A stretch of DNA of 64,000 nucleotides from Aristolochia californica. Its lineage: Eukaryota; Streptophyta; Magnoliopsida; Piperales; Aristolochiaceae. The stretch is taken from assembly GCA_029961685.1 (NCBI GenBank), contig JARWKL010000010.1, positions 30,778,111 through 30,842,110 on the forward strand, written 5' to 3'. The stretch's first letter is position 1. Every line of letters begins with the position of its first letter. Below the pieces are notes generated by a model, which searched no databases, had not been told where the DNA came from, and saw only the letters and a program-made list of their open reading frames with translations. Both the position numbers and the translations under genes were made by a program. Shown piece by piece: positions 11,401-24,600 of this stretch.

Positions 11401-14400
11401 ACAAGTACCCCATAGCATTGATTGCCGATCTGTTCGACCAGCTCAGAGATGCCCGAGTCTTCACAAAACTTGACTTGAGGAGCGGCTACTATCAAGTCAG
11501 AATTGCGGAAGGAGACGAACCGAAGACGGCTTGTGTCACCAGGTACGGATCATACGAATTCCTTGTGATGCCATTCGGTTTAACTAACGCACCAGCCACA
11601 TTTTGTACGCTTATGAATGAGGTCTTCAAAGCGTTCTTGGACAAGTTCGTGGTGGTGTATTTGGATGACATTGTCATCTATAGCCGCACAATGGAGGAGC
11701 ACTTGCAGCACTTGCGGGAAGTGTTTCAAGTCCTACGGGAGAACTCCTTGTTCGTGAAGAAGGAGAAGTGCTCCTTTGGCCTAAAGGAGGTGTCATTCCT
11801 TGGCCATTGGATTGGAGGAGGTCGCATGTGGATGGACGAGGCGAAACTGCAAGCCATCAGAGAATGGATTGAGCCAACCAAGGTAAGAGAACTCCGTAGT
11901 TTTCTTGGTTTGGCTAACTACTATCACAGGTTCATCAAGGGGTTCTCAGCCTTAGCGGCTCCCTTAATGGACCTCCTGAAGAAGGCGCAAAAGTGGCACT
12001 GGACGGACAAGTGCCAACGTGCTTTCGAGTCACTCAAGCAAGCCATGATGGAGGGACCCGTCTTGCAGCTTGCGGATTTCAGCAAAGCGTTCGAGGTGCA
12101 TACGGACGCATCCGACTTCGCGATTGGAGGTGTCTTGGAGCAGGATGGCCATCCCATTGCCTACGAGAGTCGGAAGCTGAACGAGACAGAGCAGTGGTAT
12201 ACAGTCCAAGAGAGGGAGATGACCGCTGTGGAGCATTGCTTGCGCACCTGGCGCCACTACTTGCTCCGGTCAAGGTTCGTTGTGCGAACGGACAATGTGG
12301 CATCAAGCTACTTCCTCACGCAGAAGAAGCTATCCCCTAAGCAAGCAAGATGGCAAGATTTCTTGGCCGAATTCGATTTCGAGATGTTGTATAAGTCGGG
12401 AAAGACGAACGCGGTGGCGGACGCCTTAAGCCGGAGGGCAGACCATACAACCCCTATGGAGGCAGGCATAATACTTGGTGATGACTCCAACACTATTTCT
12501 CGTTTGCAAGGTGTTGCAGCTATCAGCCAAGTAAGTATCCCTATCCTTGATCGAATTCGAGCTGGCCTACGGACGGACACGCAGGCCTACAATCTTGTGC
12601 AGTCAGCAACACTTGGCGAAACTCGGCGGTTTTGGTTGGACGATGGCCTACTCAAAACCAAAGGGGGCAGACTATATGTTCCAAAGCATGACAACCTGCG
12701 GAGGGACCTATTGCAGGAGTGCCACGATACCCTTTGGGCTGGCCATTCGGGTCAGAAACGAACCCTAACACTGGTGTCTAGACAGTACTTCTGGCCAGAC
12801 ATAGAGCAGGACGTGGAAGAGTTCGTTCGCACTTGCTTGGTGTGCCAACAAGACAAGGTGGAGCAGAGAAGACCCGGAGGACTTCTGGACCCATTGCCGA
12901 TACCCGAAAGACCATGGGATTCCGTTTCCATGGACTTCATTTCTGGCCTTCGCAAGAGAAATGGCTTAGGCTCGATTCTCGTCGTGGTCGATCGGTTCAG
13001 CAAGTACGAGACGTTCATTCCAATCAACAACAATTGCACCGCCGAAGAAGCTGCTCGGGCCTTCATGGCCCATGTGGTCAAGCATTGGGGAGTGCCGACC
13101 ACGATTATCAGTGACCGAGATCCACGGTTCACAGGTAAATTCTAGACTGAATTATTCAAGTTGCTAGGCACAACTTTGAATTTTTCTACTAGCTTCCACC
13201 CTCAGACCGACGGACAGACTGAGCGTGTGAATGCTTTGCTGGAGCAATATTTGCGTCATTTTGTTGATGCAAATCAGAAAAACTGGCCAGAGCTGCTAGA
13301 TGTGGCCCAGTTTTCTTACAATCTACAGCAAAGCGAGTCAACCGGACATAGTCCATTTGAACTCGCAACCGGGCGCCAACCGTCTGTGCCAATGAGCATC
13401 ATTCCAGACGTATCTGGGAAGAGCCCAGTGGCACACCAATTTGCCAAACGCTGGAAGGAGAAGCAAGAGATGGCTAGGGTCTTTCTTCACCGTGCAACAC
13501 GGAAGATGAAGAAGTATGCGGACTTGAAAAGGCGAGCAATAGAGTTCAAGGTAGGTGACCTTGTCTTGATCAAGATGCGGACAGAACAATTCCGATCTCT
13601 ACGCACCAAGAACAAGGGTCTCATCAAAAGGTATGAAGGACCTTTTCCTATCACCAAACGCATTGGGAAACTGGCATACCAAGTCCAACTACCAACCAGG
13701 CTGAGGATACACAATGTCTTTTATGTGAGCAACCTTAAGCCCTACAACAAAGACCCTGACCCGGGACGTGTTATTCCTCCCCGATCACCCATTGATGTAA
13801 CTACAACCTTTGAACGGCACGTAGATTACATCATAGCCGACCGACAGTTAAGCCAAAGGGGGAGACCGCGGCTGACAGAGTACCTCGTCAAGTGGAGGGG
13901 CCTTCCAGAAAGCGAAGCAACATGGCATGAGGCAGCCGAGTTATGGCAATTCGAACCAGCGGTGATGGCATACCGTGATGGCACGCAGACGAGGACGTCT
14001 GCATTATGGCGGTGGGAGTATGAGACGAGGGGCAACCAGCCGAGTCCAGACGGCACGCCCACACGCCTACCACACAGCTCCAGCACAAGAGAAGGCAATG
14101 CGCATACGGCAGAGGAAGCGCGTATGGCAGCCATCCAAGTTTGGGAAGCAATGCCAGCAAGCCTAGCGCACAAGGCTGAGCCAGTCGCACGCAAGGCAGC
14201 GCACCAACAGACGCGCAGAGGCGGGTCAAAATGGGGTTACATGCGGCCAGGACTCCAAGCGCACGCGCGCAGCAAGGACTCCAGGCAGGGCGCGCGGCAA
14301 GACTCCAGGTGGGGCGCGCGGCAAGACTCCAGGTGGGGCACCCGCAGGACTCCAGGCGGGGCGCGCGGTAAGACTCCAGGTGGGGCGCCCGCAGGACTCC

Positions 14401-17400
14401 AGGCGGGGCGCCAGCAGGACTCCAGGCGGGGCGCGCAACAAGACTCCAGGCTGGGCGCCCGCAGGACTCCAGGCGGGGCGCGCGGCAAGACTCCACGCGG
14501 GGCGCCCGCAGGACTCCAGGCAGGCCGTGCACAGGACTCCAAGCGGGGCACGCACGGCCAGGCACCAGGAGACTCCAGAAGACTCCTGAAGGCACCGGAA
14601 GGCGACAAAACGCGCCAGAAGTGGAGATCTCTAGAACCAAGGAGGTTTCTGGGCACCTCTAGAAATTTCTAGAGGTCAAGGACAACAACCAAGTTTCTAG
14701 GAATTTCTAGAGCCTTCTAAAGGCAAGGGAGGAGGCCTATAAATAGGAGGGGCCTCTCCCATTGTAAAGCATTCTTGAGCATTCTTTGCATTCATTGCTC
14801 TCCAAGTGTATAGAGAGTTTTAGCCTTCAATAGAGTGAGTTTTTCTCTTCCATCTCTTTGGTCTTTCCATTGTCCCTTTGTTTGGCAACATCGAGTGTGG
14901 GAGGTTGGGAAGAAGATCCGAGGCACAAGGAGGCTGACTAGTTCTTGGGAAGAACTAGGCCGCACAGGGTAGATATTCCGCTTGGCTAGACGGACTTAGC
15001 CAAAATCTAACCGCGTGACACCCAGGCAGCTAATCAGATATGAAAATGCTCTCATAGTGGGGGTGATTTTTTTTGAGGGAGGGTTTTTTCCGGAGCAACG
15101 AAGGGTGGCATTGAAATCCCTGACTAGAAGCCAAGGGACATTCCATTGTTGAACTTTCAAAATGACTTCATCCCAAAAAAAGGCTCGGTCGCCATGCCGA
15201 GAGGGCCATATATGCCCATGAGGGCCCAATCAGTTCCCAAAGTTCTATCGCGGAATCGAATGTAGAGGGAGAAGAGCCCATGATTGGTGGAGACAGCTTC
15301 AACTGAGTTGGGGTTCCAGATGATGAGAATGCCACTAGAGTGGCATATCGCATCAACCACGGCCCATTCAGGGTCCGAGTTGTACCAGAGACCTCAGGCA
15401 ATAGAGTTATCAAAACATTGCAGCTTTGTTTCAGAAAGGATTACAATATTTGGCTTACATTCAAAAATTGCTGCTTTGTTAATGTCGCGCTAGGAGGGCG
15501 AGCTAATTCCCCGGACATTCCAAGAAAGTACTATCATGGCTTCCTGATGGTAAGAATATCCTCTTTTGAGTAGCAGAAGAGGCCATGATAGAACTTGGAG
15601 AACTCCCAGGTTAGCTCCAACATTTTCTCCAACCGGTGTGGGGAGACAACGCCTGTCGAGTGGGCCATTATATGCTGCTGTATATTTGCAATCCTTTCCC
15701 TGCGGGTGAGGATTAGGTAGTTGTTGAGCCACTGGGGACGTGGGGGGGATGGGGAGGATGGAGGATCCTGAGTTGGGCAGCTGGGCTCCGGGGCAGTGCT
15801 TTTTCCCTTGTTTTGGTTTTTCTTTCTGGAGTAGGTTAGGGAGAAGGATCAGGATGGCTTTTTCTGTTTGGGAGTACGCCTGGAGTATGTGAGGGGGAAA
15901 GGAGTGACGGATCCTAGCTTGGAGGATTCACCATCTGAGGTCGCCCGAGGTTTGCTGGAGTTGGGGTCCATGGAGGCCAAAGGTGTTGGACAGAGAACAA
16001 TGGGGTGAGGTAAGGAGGTGATGGGCTGTTCGGGGAGGTGTGCCATTTTAATAGGGTTGGGAGCTCTGGGGTTGATGAACCTCGTGAAAGGTTATCGTAA
16101 TTGGCTATAGGGGGTGACGGGCTCAAGGTTGCAGGGTTGAAAGGACATAATATCAGTTGGGGGATTTTCGGGGTTTTGTAGCTCGGGGGGGGGGTTGATG
16201 TGGAGGGGATTCTAGAAGGTTTAGGTTGATAGAAATAGGGGAATCACAATCAAGGGGTGAATCTGAAGGGTCCTTTTCCGAGGGGGCAAGAGTTCACTGG
16301 AGTGGGTTTTCGGCGGTAGGAGTGGGGGATACACAAAAGGGTTTATTTAGATTTAGGGGAGGATCAGATATTCGTATACTAGGATAGTACCCGTGTGGGA
16401 TGGGACTGGCTAGGGATGGGTTTTTGGGTATGGAGAGGGATAGTGAGGGTCTTAGGGTGATGATTCTTTGGGTAGATTTTGTGGATTGGAGGGAGGCTGA
16501 AAGCTAATTCATAAGAGAGAGGAGGCCTTCTGTTAGACTGTGGGACAAGTGCCGAAAAGGTGGGGTGACATGGGATTGGAATGGATGAAGGGGGGTTGCT
16601 TGGTGAACATATGGTTGAGTTGAGGGCTTGGGGCTCCATGAGTGGCAGAGTTGATAGGGTATCGGGAATGGAAGGGTACGTATCATCTAGCTGGAGGCTG
16701 ATGTGAGAGGGGGATGCCGAAGGGGAAGAAGGTTGACGTGGGGTTGGGGTGGCCGAGGAGGGATGACGTGGCGAGAAACTAGTTGAGTTGGTTAGATGGG
16801 TGCGGTGCTTCAGGTATGATAAATTGGTATGGGAGTGGTTAAGTTGAGTGATTTTTAAAAATTGATCTGAAAAGCCAGGTGTCAGTCTCAGAGAGGGATT
16901 TCGGGAGGTGATATCCACCGTGTCAGCCTGCGGGTCTGACGGGTCCGGCCTGATTTGCGGTAAAGTCGTATTGGGGTTGGTGAGGGGCAGTGAGATTTTT
17001 GGATTTCTGGGTTTTCTGGATTTTCAAAATTTGAATTTTTCTTCGGGAAGGTTCCTTGGGTGGATTTCGAGGCTTTCTTTTTCAGTGTTGGGCTAACTCT
17101 CTCTAACCTTGACTCAGGGCTAGCTCGTACCCGATTTGACTCAGCTCTCAGCAAGTTCGAGCTACGCTAAGTGAGGCTCATCTCGGGACCTTGCGAGTCA
17201 AGGGTCATGGAGGGGAGACAGGTCATCTTTTCGAACTCCAGAATGATCCAGGCTGAGAAATCACTGGAGAGGAGCTCTAGGAGTTGGGATCCACTTACCA
17301 GGGATTTTGGCTTGATGAAGAATCTTTCCCAGAGCAGGTCCAATGGTTTTTCTTTGGCCTAGGCGAGCTCACCAAAGATATTAGCCAGGCTTTCCAGTGT

Positions 17401-18602
17401 ATGTGGGCATCGAAGCTTCGCTGGGATGCCGCAAGCAGTCACCCATTGTTCGACCATGGTGAGGCCAAAAGCCCAGTGATCTGTATTGGGAATCCAACCT
17501 CAATTTTGAGGTGAAGCAGTGCATCTTTATCCTCCTGTGATCTGAAAACCAGGAGCCAATGCTTGTCATGGATGTACGTAATATCCATTGGCCATCGGAT
17601 ATTTGCATTTTTCCAGATCCAGTCTCCGATCTGCTTTGTTGTGTTATATTCGGGGTGGACTGTAATGATTTCAGCCGTCGATAATTGCTTCCTTCTTACC
17701 CTCAGGGCTTGATCCGGGAGAAACAGTGAGATGTGGCTCTCGTGATGGTTGAATTTTGAGATAGGCAGGGGTGGGAGTATGACATTAGGCTCTGGGTTTT
17801 TTGGTGAGATTGGGAGTTGAGGAGGAGGCGAGGTTTTTTCCTGAGGGAAAAAGGTGGATGGAGTAGTAACAGTTTTTTTCTGGAGAGGAAAGGTGGGGGG
17901 TGGGGGAGCGGTTTTTTTTTTGGAGGGCAATGGTGGGGGATGAGGGGACAGACTTTTCCTGGTGACGGGTGGTGAAGTTTTTTTCTGCGGCGGGTTTCTT
18001 CGAAAATTGATCGATCAAGAGCCGGAATTTCTTCCTTCCCAGCCCAAAGTTGGGGCTTTGGGGTAAGAATAATAAACCCATGATTGTATTCCCACGCCTC
18101 TGCGTGATGGAGCATTCAAGCTTTCCTCCATGGTACTGTGTGTGGATCTGGAATTCCAGTTCTCTTGTGAAGAGAGACCTGCCGTAGGTGCTTCCCATCT
18201 TGCCACCCCATACCTTATCCAGTATGATGCCGAAGGCTTGCACAACTTGGATAGGGATGGAGATGAAGGATTTCTTTGCTCCTGATCGGGAAATGATTCA
18301 GATATAGGATCCATTTCTATCTTTTGATCTCTGGAAGGAGATGGAAGCGTTTCCGTTTTGGAAGTGGAGCTTTGCCGGATCCTCTACTTTGATTCTCCTT
18401 CTTGATGTGCGACTGACGACCGTTTGCCAGCCTGGGTCATCATCGGGTGTCTTCGAATGGGGATGCCTCTACTGTTGGTTCGGTTCACTGCTGTTGCTTC
18501 TGCGATGGTTCGATTTGTGCCAGTCTATCTGAGCAATGTCCTACTCAGAGAGGTGGGGTAGGGATGAGAGCTGTGGAGGGAGGGGAGTGTCGGGGGGTCC
18601 CA

Positions 18603-18643
<41 letters not shown>

Positions 18644-21600
18644 CGGGGTTTTTTTGGCTCCGTCCCATGTTGTTCTCATTCACTGGAGCTCATTAGTTGA
18701 ACCAAGAACAATACCAATCGTTCGACTAGAAGAGGGTCACATTGCCATTCTGAACAATAGAGTTGGCCTATGTTGATTTACCAAACTTGTCCTAACACTT
18801 ATCTAAAAAATGGTTGGTACGTCCACAATGTACACACCTTCTTTCAACATTGCCATCAACCTCAACCTCTACTAGAACCATCATTTTTTTTACACGATGA
18901 TGATTTTATTTTAAAAGAAAGCAAGAAAGAACATCAAGGGAGGCCTCCTCTTACAACAAGAGATTGAAGGGAGGGACCCAATTTAGCACAAGAGTACTAG
19001 AACCATCATAGTCTCTACCGCTACCATTTCCACCACGATCTCTCATAGAGTCTTGTTGAATTTCCGGAAAAGTGAAAAACTTCTTTGACTTTATGTGATT
19101 TGAGTATAACGAGCATCTATTTATGATAAAAGAAGCAAGTAAAATCCAATTACAATTAAACTACCTTTATCCCAGTTATACCCAAAGTTAAATACTAAAA
19201 GATAAGTCCTAGAACAATTGAACAATTGAACATAAATAGAAGACTAACATAACTAAAACACCTTTAACTGAGACTCTTCTGTGAGACCTCCTCTTGTGAG
19301 ACTCCTATAATATTCTACCATATTAATTTTGGCTTTGCGAGAGTCATGTAAGACTCTTCCATATCTGCTCTTTAACACTCCTCCTCAAGTTGGAGTTTAT
19401 AACTTTAACTTACAATGAAAAAGTTCTTGGTTTTCAATCTTCATAGGCTAATTTTTTTCATAGATGTTAAATCTTCATCATTTGTTCTTCCTTTTTTGAA
19501 TATTTTGATCACATAAAAATTACCACAATATGTAGAACAAAATACCTCTTTCTTGTACTTCTTCTCCTCAAGTTGGGGATAAAAAGGACATAGAAACCCA
19601 ACTTGGACAAAACACAATGTGGGAGAAGAAAATCACGCATAGCCGTACTACAAAACTCCACACACCAGTCAAAACAGTCATAGTTTGAAACACACTCCGT
19701 TCAATTTTAAAGGCAAACTAATGGCCCAACTTTAGGGCAAAGAGACGACTCACTTTTTAAGTCTAGCTCAAACACAAATCACCTTTTGAGTGAAGAATAA
19801 AAGAATTAACTCAAGTTGGATGTTGGGCACACTCGTATACTTTTTAGGTAGTGGGTTTAGGCATTGCTCTGAAGTGATGAAAACATAAGAAGATAAACTA
19901 AAGAAATACTAAAGGAAAACAATTTTAATTGGAAAGTGGCAACTATGCAACACTCATACTTCCAAACGAATTTATGCTGATGTCAGCCTTACTATAGGTG
20001 TCACAGAAAACAGACATAGGATAGGGACCCTACACACTTCAATCAGGAAAAATCCCAAGTCATACCTCTCCTAGGGCAATAATCAAGCATGTAATTGGTC
20101 AATTGGCAGTACAAGTCATCAACCCTAGGATTATGGTAGGAAAAAAATGGAAAAAAGCTAAACTTGGTGTTTGATTAAAAGCAAATTTTGAAATCCCTTT
20201 TCTTGGAGAGCTGAAATGTCAGAGAAGAAGATAAAAAGGGGTGTTTATAGGCTCTGAAGATGCAAAATAAGTGAAGAAAGGAAGAAGAGAAAACAACGAG
20301 AATGAGAGAAGAGAAGAGTGCGTTGAAAGAGGCACTCGATGGGGTTAAAAATCAACCCTTTTTTCCCTTTTACTAATGACTTAAGTAACTTGCTGTCTAT
20401 TTACACAATTACCCCTCATAACTCAAAACCATATAACTTTCTAACTACACATCAGAGTAACATGTAACCTGACCATAGACTTCTAACACCTAATCTTACT
20501 GACATTCCTGCAGACTAATACTTGATATTAAAATGACCAAAATGCCCTTAATTGATATTTAACTAGTACAATTAGAAGTCTTTGTTGTACTCAATTCATT
20601 TAGTCTCTGGAAGTTAAGTATTAGTATGTTTTCTATACTAAGTCGATAGCTAAGTTGAAGCATTATACATAGGAAGTCATAGTATATTTGCTTTTGGAAG
20701 TCTATTTGTTTTCTGCTTGTTGTGTTTTAGCACTCTTTATTATACTGTAACTTACGCTACAGAATAATGTATTTATGGAGGTGGTCTCTATTATCTAAAA
20801 ACAAGTCGACAGTTCTCCTTTTCTTTCTTCTCACTTTCTCTGTTTCTTTCTATTGTGCTTTTATTTCTTTACCACTCTGTGTAGGAATATTTGGTTTGAA
20901 GCTGCTACAGTTGTTGCTGTGGCCCCACCTGTGGAAATTCCTGCTGAAAATGTTTTGAAATCTGCTTTGGCCGGAGGCCTTGCTTGTGCACTTTCTACTT
21001 CTTTATTGTATCCTGTTGATACCATGAAGGTAATATTTTCACTTAAAGCAATTGTAAAGTAGTCGCCAAAATGTTTTCTTTAACTTGTCTCAAGAGATGT
21101 CAAGAGAAATAAGGTTGAAGTAGCGAAATATATATTATGTGAAATCCATGATTATGGTATGGAAAATGAATACACCTCCTCCCTGTCCACCTCGCCACCC
21201 CCAGAATACAGACTACCACTCTGACGCCAAGTCCTTCTTTGGACCCAAAGACCAGCCCCCCCAAAATCACCCTCAAAACCTATTCTACCCCCCACCCCCC
21301 CCTCATAGCCACCTATCAGTGCAGGAATAGGGGGCAACCCAGGCAGATCCTGCAGGGTGAACCCAATGCCCAAACCAGCTATCCCAGAGACCCTATTACT
21401 AGCCTCTTTATTTTCCCAGATCCGGGTGAGAGGTCACAATGCTTTGTGGAAGCTCTACAGTCATAAAAGCATAGATTCAACCCTGAAACTTGAGATCAGA
21501 TGATGGAACTAGCTAAGCTGATGGGTGTTGTCTACATAGGTTCCCTCTAGGGGGACAATCATTTCTCCAAAGTCCAGAAGAGGAATGATCAATGATCGTG

Positions 21601-24600
21601 ATCTCTTGGAATTCTCGCAGATTGGCTCGGCCCAGTGTCGTACATCAATCAAATGCCTCCTCTCTTCAATCAAAGCTAACATTGCAAATTTACAAGAAAC
21701 TAAAGTCGCCTCCTTCCCCCTACCTTTGTGCGTGAAACCTGGCCTTCCAAAAATCCCGGTTGGCACAGGCACTACGGGCGGCATTCTCCTTATCTGGGAC
21801 CTTGGAACAATCGAAGTCCTTGATAATTTTTTGGGTTGCTTCTCCATCGGCGTCAAAATTCATGACAAATGTTCTTGCAGCTTATGGAGCCTGGTGGGTG
21901 TTTACGGCCCCACCCAATACAATGAGAGACATCTCTTTTGGGATGATCTCCTATCAACCTGTCAACGCTGGCCTCTCCCCTTGCTTCTCGCTGGTGATTT
22001 CAATGTGACTCGTTTTTGCCATGAGAAGTCCTCTCCAGCCCTTAGAATTACCGCTTCAATGTGTCACTTTGCTAACTTCATTGGTAGATGTGATTTGGAT
22101 GAAATTACCTTGTCTGGCAAGACCTTCACTTGGTCCAATGGTTGCCAGCCTTCCTCGACAATGATGTCTGGTTGTGTCTATATGACAATAATAGGGGTAA
22201 GGTCCTCGGGTGCACGGTGTCTTATCATTGGCCGATCATAATTGATACTCACTTCGGTAGATGGGGACCCCCTCCCTTCCAGTTTGACAATACCTGGCTC
22301 AATGATAATACCTTTGATTTGACCCTCTCAAATGCTTGGATGAAGCTTGTGGCTGCTGGTCCAAGAGATTGGTCTCTCCCATTGAAGATGAAACTACTCA
22401 AATCTCAACTAAAATCCTGGTCCTTGGGGCATCGGTCCGTTCTCTTGGCTGAGAAGGCCTCTCTCCTCAACCAAATGACTTCCTTTGATGCTGCGGAGGA
22501 AATCAGGTGTCTTTCTTCCACTGATATTGCTCAATGCCATTCTATTCAAAATCAATTGCAAACTTTTGCTCAAAATTCGCTGGTTTGATGGAAACAATGT
22601 GCACGCTGTAAGTGGCTCTCTGAGGGAGACGCAAACATGAAGTTCTTCTACGCCGTTGCATCAGCTAGGCGTCGGGCCAACCGTATTACCTCGCTATGCA
22701 TTGGTGGCGAAGTAACTTCGGAAAGGCCTCAAATTACTAATGCTTAGTGGGTTTCTTTGCAGGTATCTACACAGAGAGTTACCCATCCTGACCTTATTTC
22801 CAGTGCGTCAATCTCTCCTCAATTCCAGCTGTGGCTGCTGGTCTAATTGAGTTACCTTTCTTCACCCGAGAAATCGAGAAAGCTGCCCTGGGCCTTCTCT
22901 TTGATTGTGCTTCTGGTCCAGATGGATATAATGGAGAATTTTATCGTAGATGTTGATCAATAATTAGCGCGGATGTCATTGGCATGGTCCATGATTTCTA
23001 CCATCAGTTATCACATTCAAGAGCATAGGAGCTTCTTTCATTGCTCTAGTACCCAAAAGACTTGTTGTGGAGCAACCTGCTGACTTTTGGCCCATAAGTC
23101 TCACTACCAGCACTTACAAGATTCTAGCACGTCTGCTCGCTAACCGTCTCAAGGCAGTTCTGCCTCTCATCATTCATCATGGTCGATGCACCTTTATCAA
23201 GGGAAGGAACATCCTAGATTCAGCAATGGCTTGCCGCAAGCTCCTTCATTTTCCCTCACTTTCCTCAAGCTGGACTTCGAAAAAGCTTTCTACCTAATTA
23301 ATTGGCAGCTTTTGGATACTCTCTTGGATAAAATGGGCTTCGGATAAAAATGACATTTTTGGATTCAAAGTTGTATATCCTCCGCTAGTTACTCAGTGCT
23401 CCTAAATGGAACTATTTGTGGTTACTTTAAAGGAATGCGAGGCATCCGACTAGGAGACCCATTATCCCCCCTACTCTTCAACATCGTGGCTGAATACCTT
23501 TCCTGAATGGTTTACTCGGCCAAAGAAGTGGGATGGTTACTACCTATTGCTGAGCAAGTTGCTTTTGACATCCCAATTCTTCAGTTTACCGACGACACCA
23601 TCTGTTTTGGGGTGGGCACTTATGGACCAAATCAGAAAACTACGGCTCTCCTCGGCCTTTTTGAGCTTGCATTGGGACAACAAATAAACTGGAGGAAAAC
23701 GACTCTCTTTTGATACTATATTGATAATGTGGTCCTGCACGACATGGCTGAATTTCTGGGATGCTCCTTGGACGACACGCTGGCCACCTATCTCGGCCTT
23801 CCTTTATTTGATACCCGACCTACGGCTGCCCTATGGTCCCCACTCATTTAAAAGTTCGAGAAGAGACTGACCACTTGGTGCGGCAAACTTCTATCCACTA
23901 CGGGGAGACTAACATTGCTGAAATACAACTTGGGGCTGGCCTACCCAACTATCTCCTATCTTTTGTGTTGTCCTGCCTCGGTCTACTCTAAGATCGACAC
24001 CATTAGAAGACACTTCCTTTGGCAAGGTTCCAAGGACACTTTCAGATACCGTCGAGTAAATTGGGAGGAGATTTGCCTCCCTCGACTCAAGGGAGGGCTG
24101 GGTATTTGCCCCACAAAAGAGATGAACTACACCCTCCTTCTAAAATGGATTTGGAAATGCAATACCAAACATAGCAGCATGTGGAGAAACATGGTGGGTT
24201 TTATGTTACAGCATACTGGCCATTGATGGCGGGAGGGAGGTACTCATCGCCAATTATCCCCAATTTGAAAATCTATCTTCAACCTGCTCCCCACCTTCAA
24301 AACTGTAATGTCCTTCTATGTCGGGAATGGGAGGACTCTCCTTTTCTGGAATGATGAATGTTGTGGCCCTTGTCCTCTCTTGGATGATTTTACTGCCCTC
24401 TCCAGAATTTTCTCTTGGCTAATCTACTCGGTTGCTGACGCATGGAACAACCAATCTTGAAATCTCCATTTTCGTCAGGGCTTAAATGACGAGGAAGTCG
24501 ATGCCCTCTAGTTTCTCTTATCTAGCCTCAATAGCATTGTCTTGCGTGATCATACCTAGGATAAGTTGATTTGAAAACCTAATGGCCATGGTCTCTTCTC

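Larger units (their letters stand above)
8479..15020 (+). mobile_element. Ty3/gypsy chromovirus, nearly intact, nested in LINE-2
   Basis: A 6.5-kb LTR retrotransposon with TG...CA-bounded LTRs (8479-9408 and 14021-15020), a primer-binding site at 9411, a gag-pol reading frame interrupted by one frameshift and one in-frame stop, a C-terminal chromodomain and a purine-rich tract before the 3' LTR. Flanks are CTCAG (8474-8478) and CCCAG (15021-15025), a 5-bp target duplication with one mismatch. The LINE-2 endonuclease resumes directly on each side. The two LTRs differ by only about a dozen and a half substitutions plus repeat copy number, so the insertion is fairly young. Confidence 0.95.
7665..18740 (-). 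mobile_element. LINE-2: minus-strand L1-type LINE, 3'-truncated, split by a gypsy element
   Basis: Reading the minus strand: ORF1-like sequence (about 18550-15850), endonuclease (15730 to about 15025), the gypsy insertion (15020-8479), the remaining endonuclease and linker (about 8470-7980), then RT up to about 7665 with APGPDGFN near 7690. The rest of RT, zf-RVT, RNase H and tail are missing. The element lies inside Copia-A, right after a gag zinc knuckle. Both ends are approximate. Confidence 0.75.
7051..20570 (-). mobile_element. Copia-A: minus-strand Ty1/copia element, split by LINE-2 and an internal deletion
   Basis: Reading the minus strand, a 5' LTR lies at about 20254-20570, a leader at about 19980-20250, a gag zinc knuckle at about 18775-18850, then a foreign LINE (about 18740-7665), an RNase H C-terminal remnant (about 7660-7364) and the 3' LTR (7051-7363). 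Protease, integrase and most of RT are absent. The LTRs belong to the same family as those at 28890 and 38725. No clean target duplication was found (AGAAT on the left, ATTAG on the right), so the outer boundaries are approximate. Further LTR-like sequence at 19040-19600 may be another partial insertion. Confidence 0.7.

Noticed and set aside
13888..14672. 250-codon minus-strand ORF and the C-terminal extension of the pol frame into the 3' LTR
   Set aside because: Same repeat artefact; the pol homology ends with the chromodomain before the LTR begins at 14021.
16379..16918. Ser/Pro-rich 179-codon minus-strand ORF considered as a gene
   Set aside because: It lies between ORF1 and endonuclease of LINE-2 on the same strand and matches the low-complexity tail of plant LINE ORF1 proteins.
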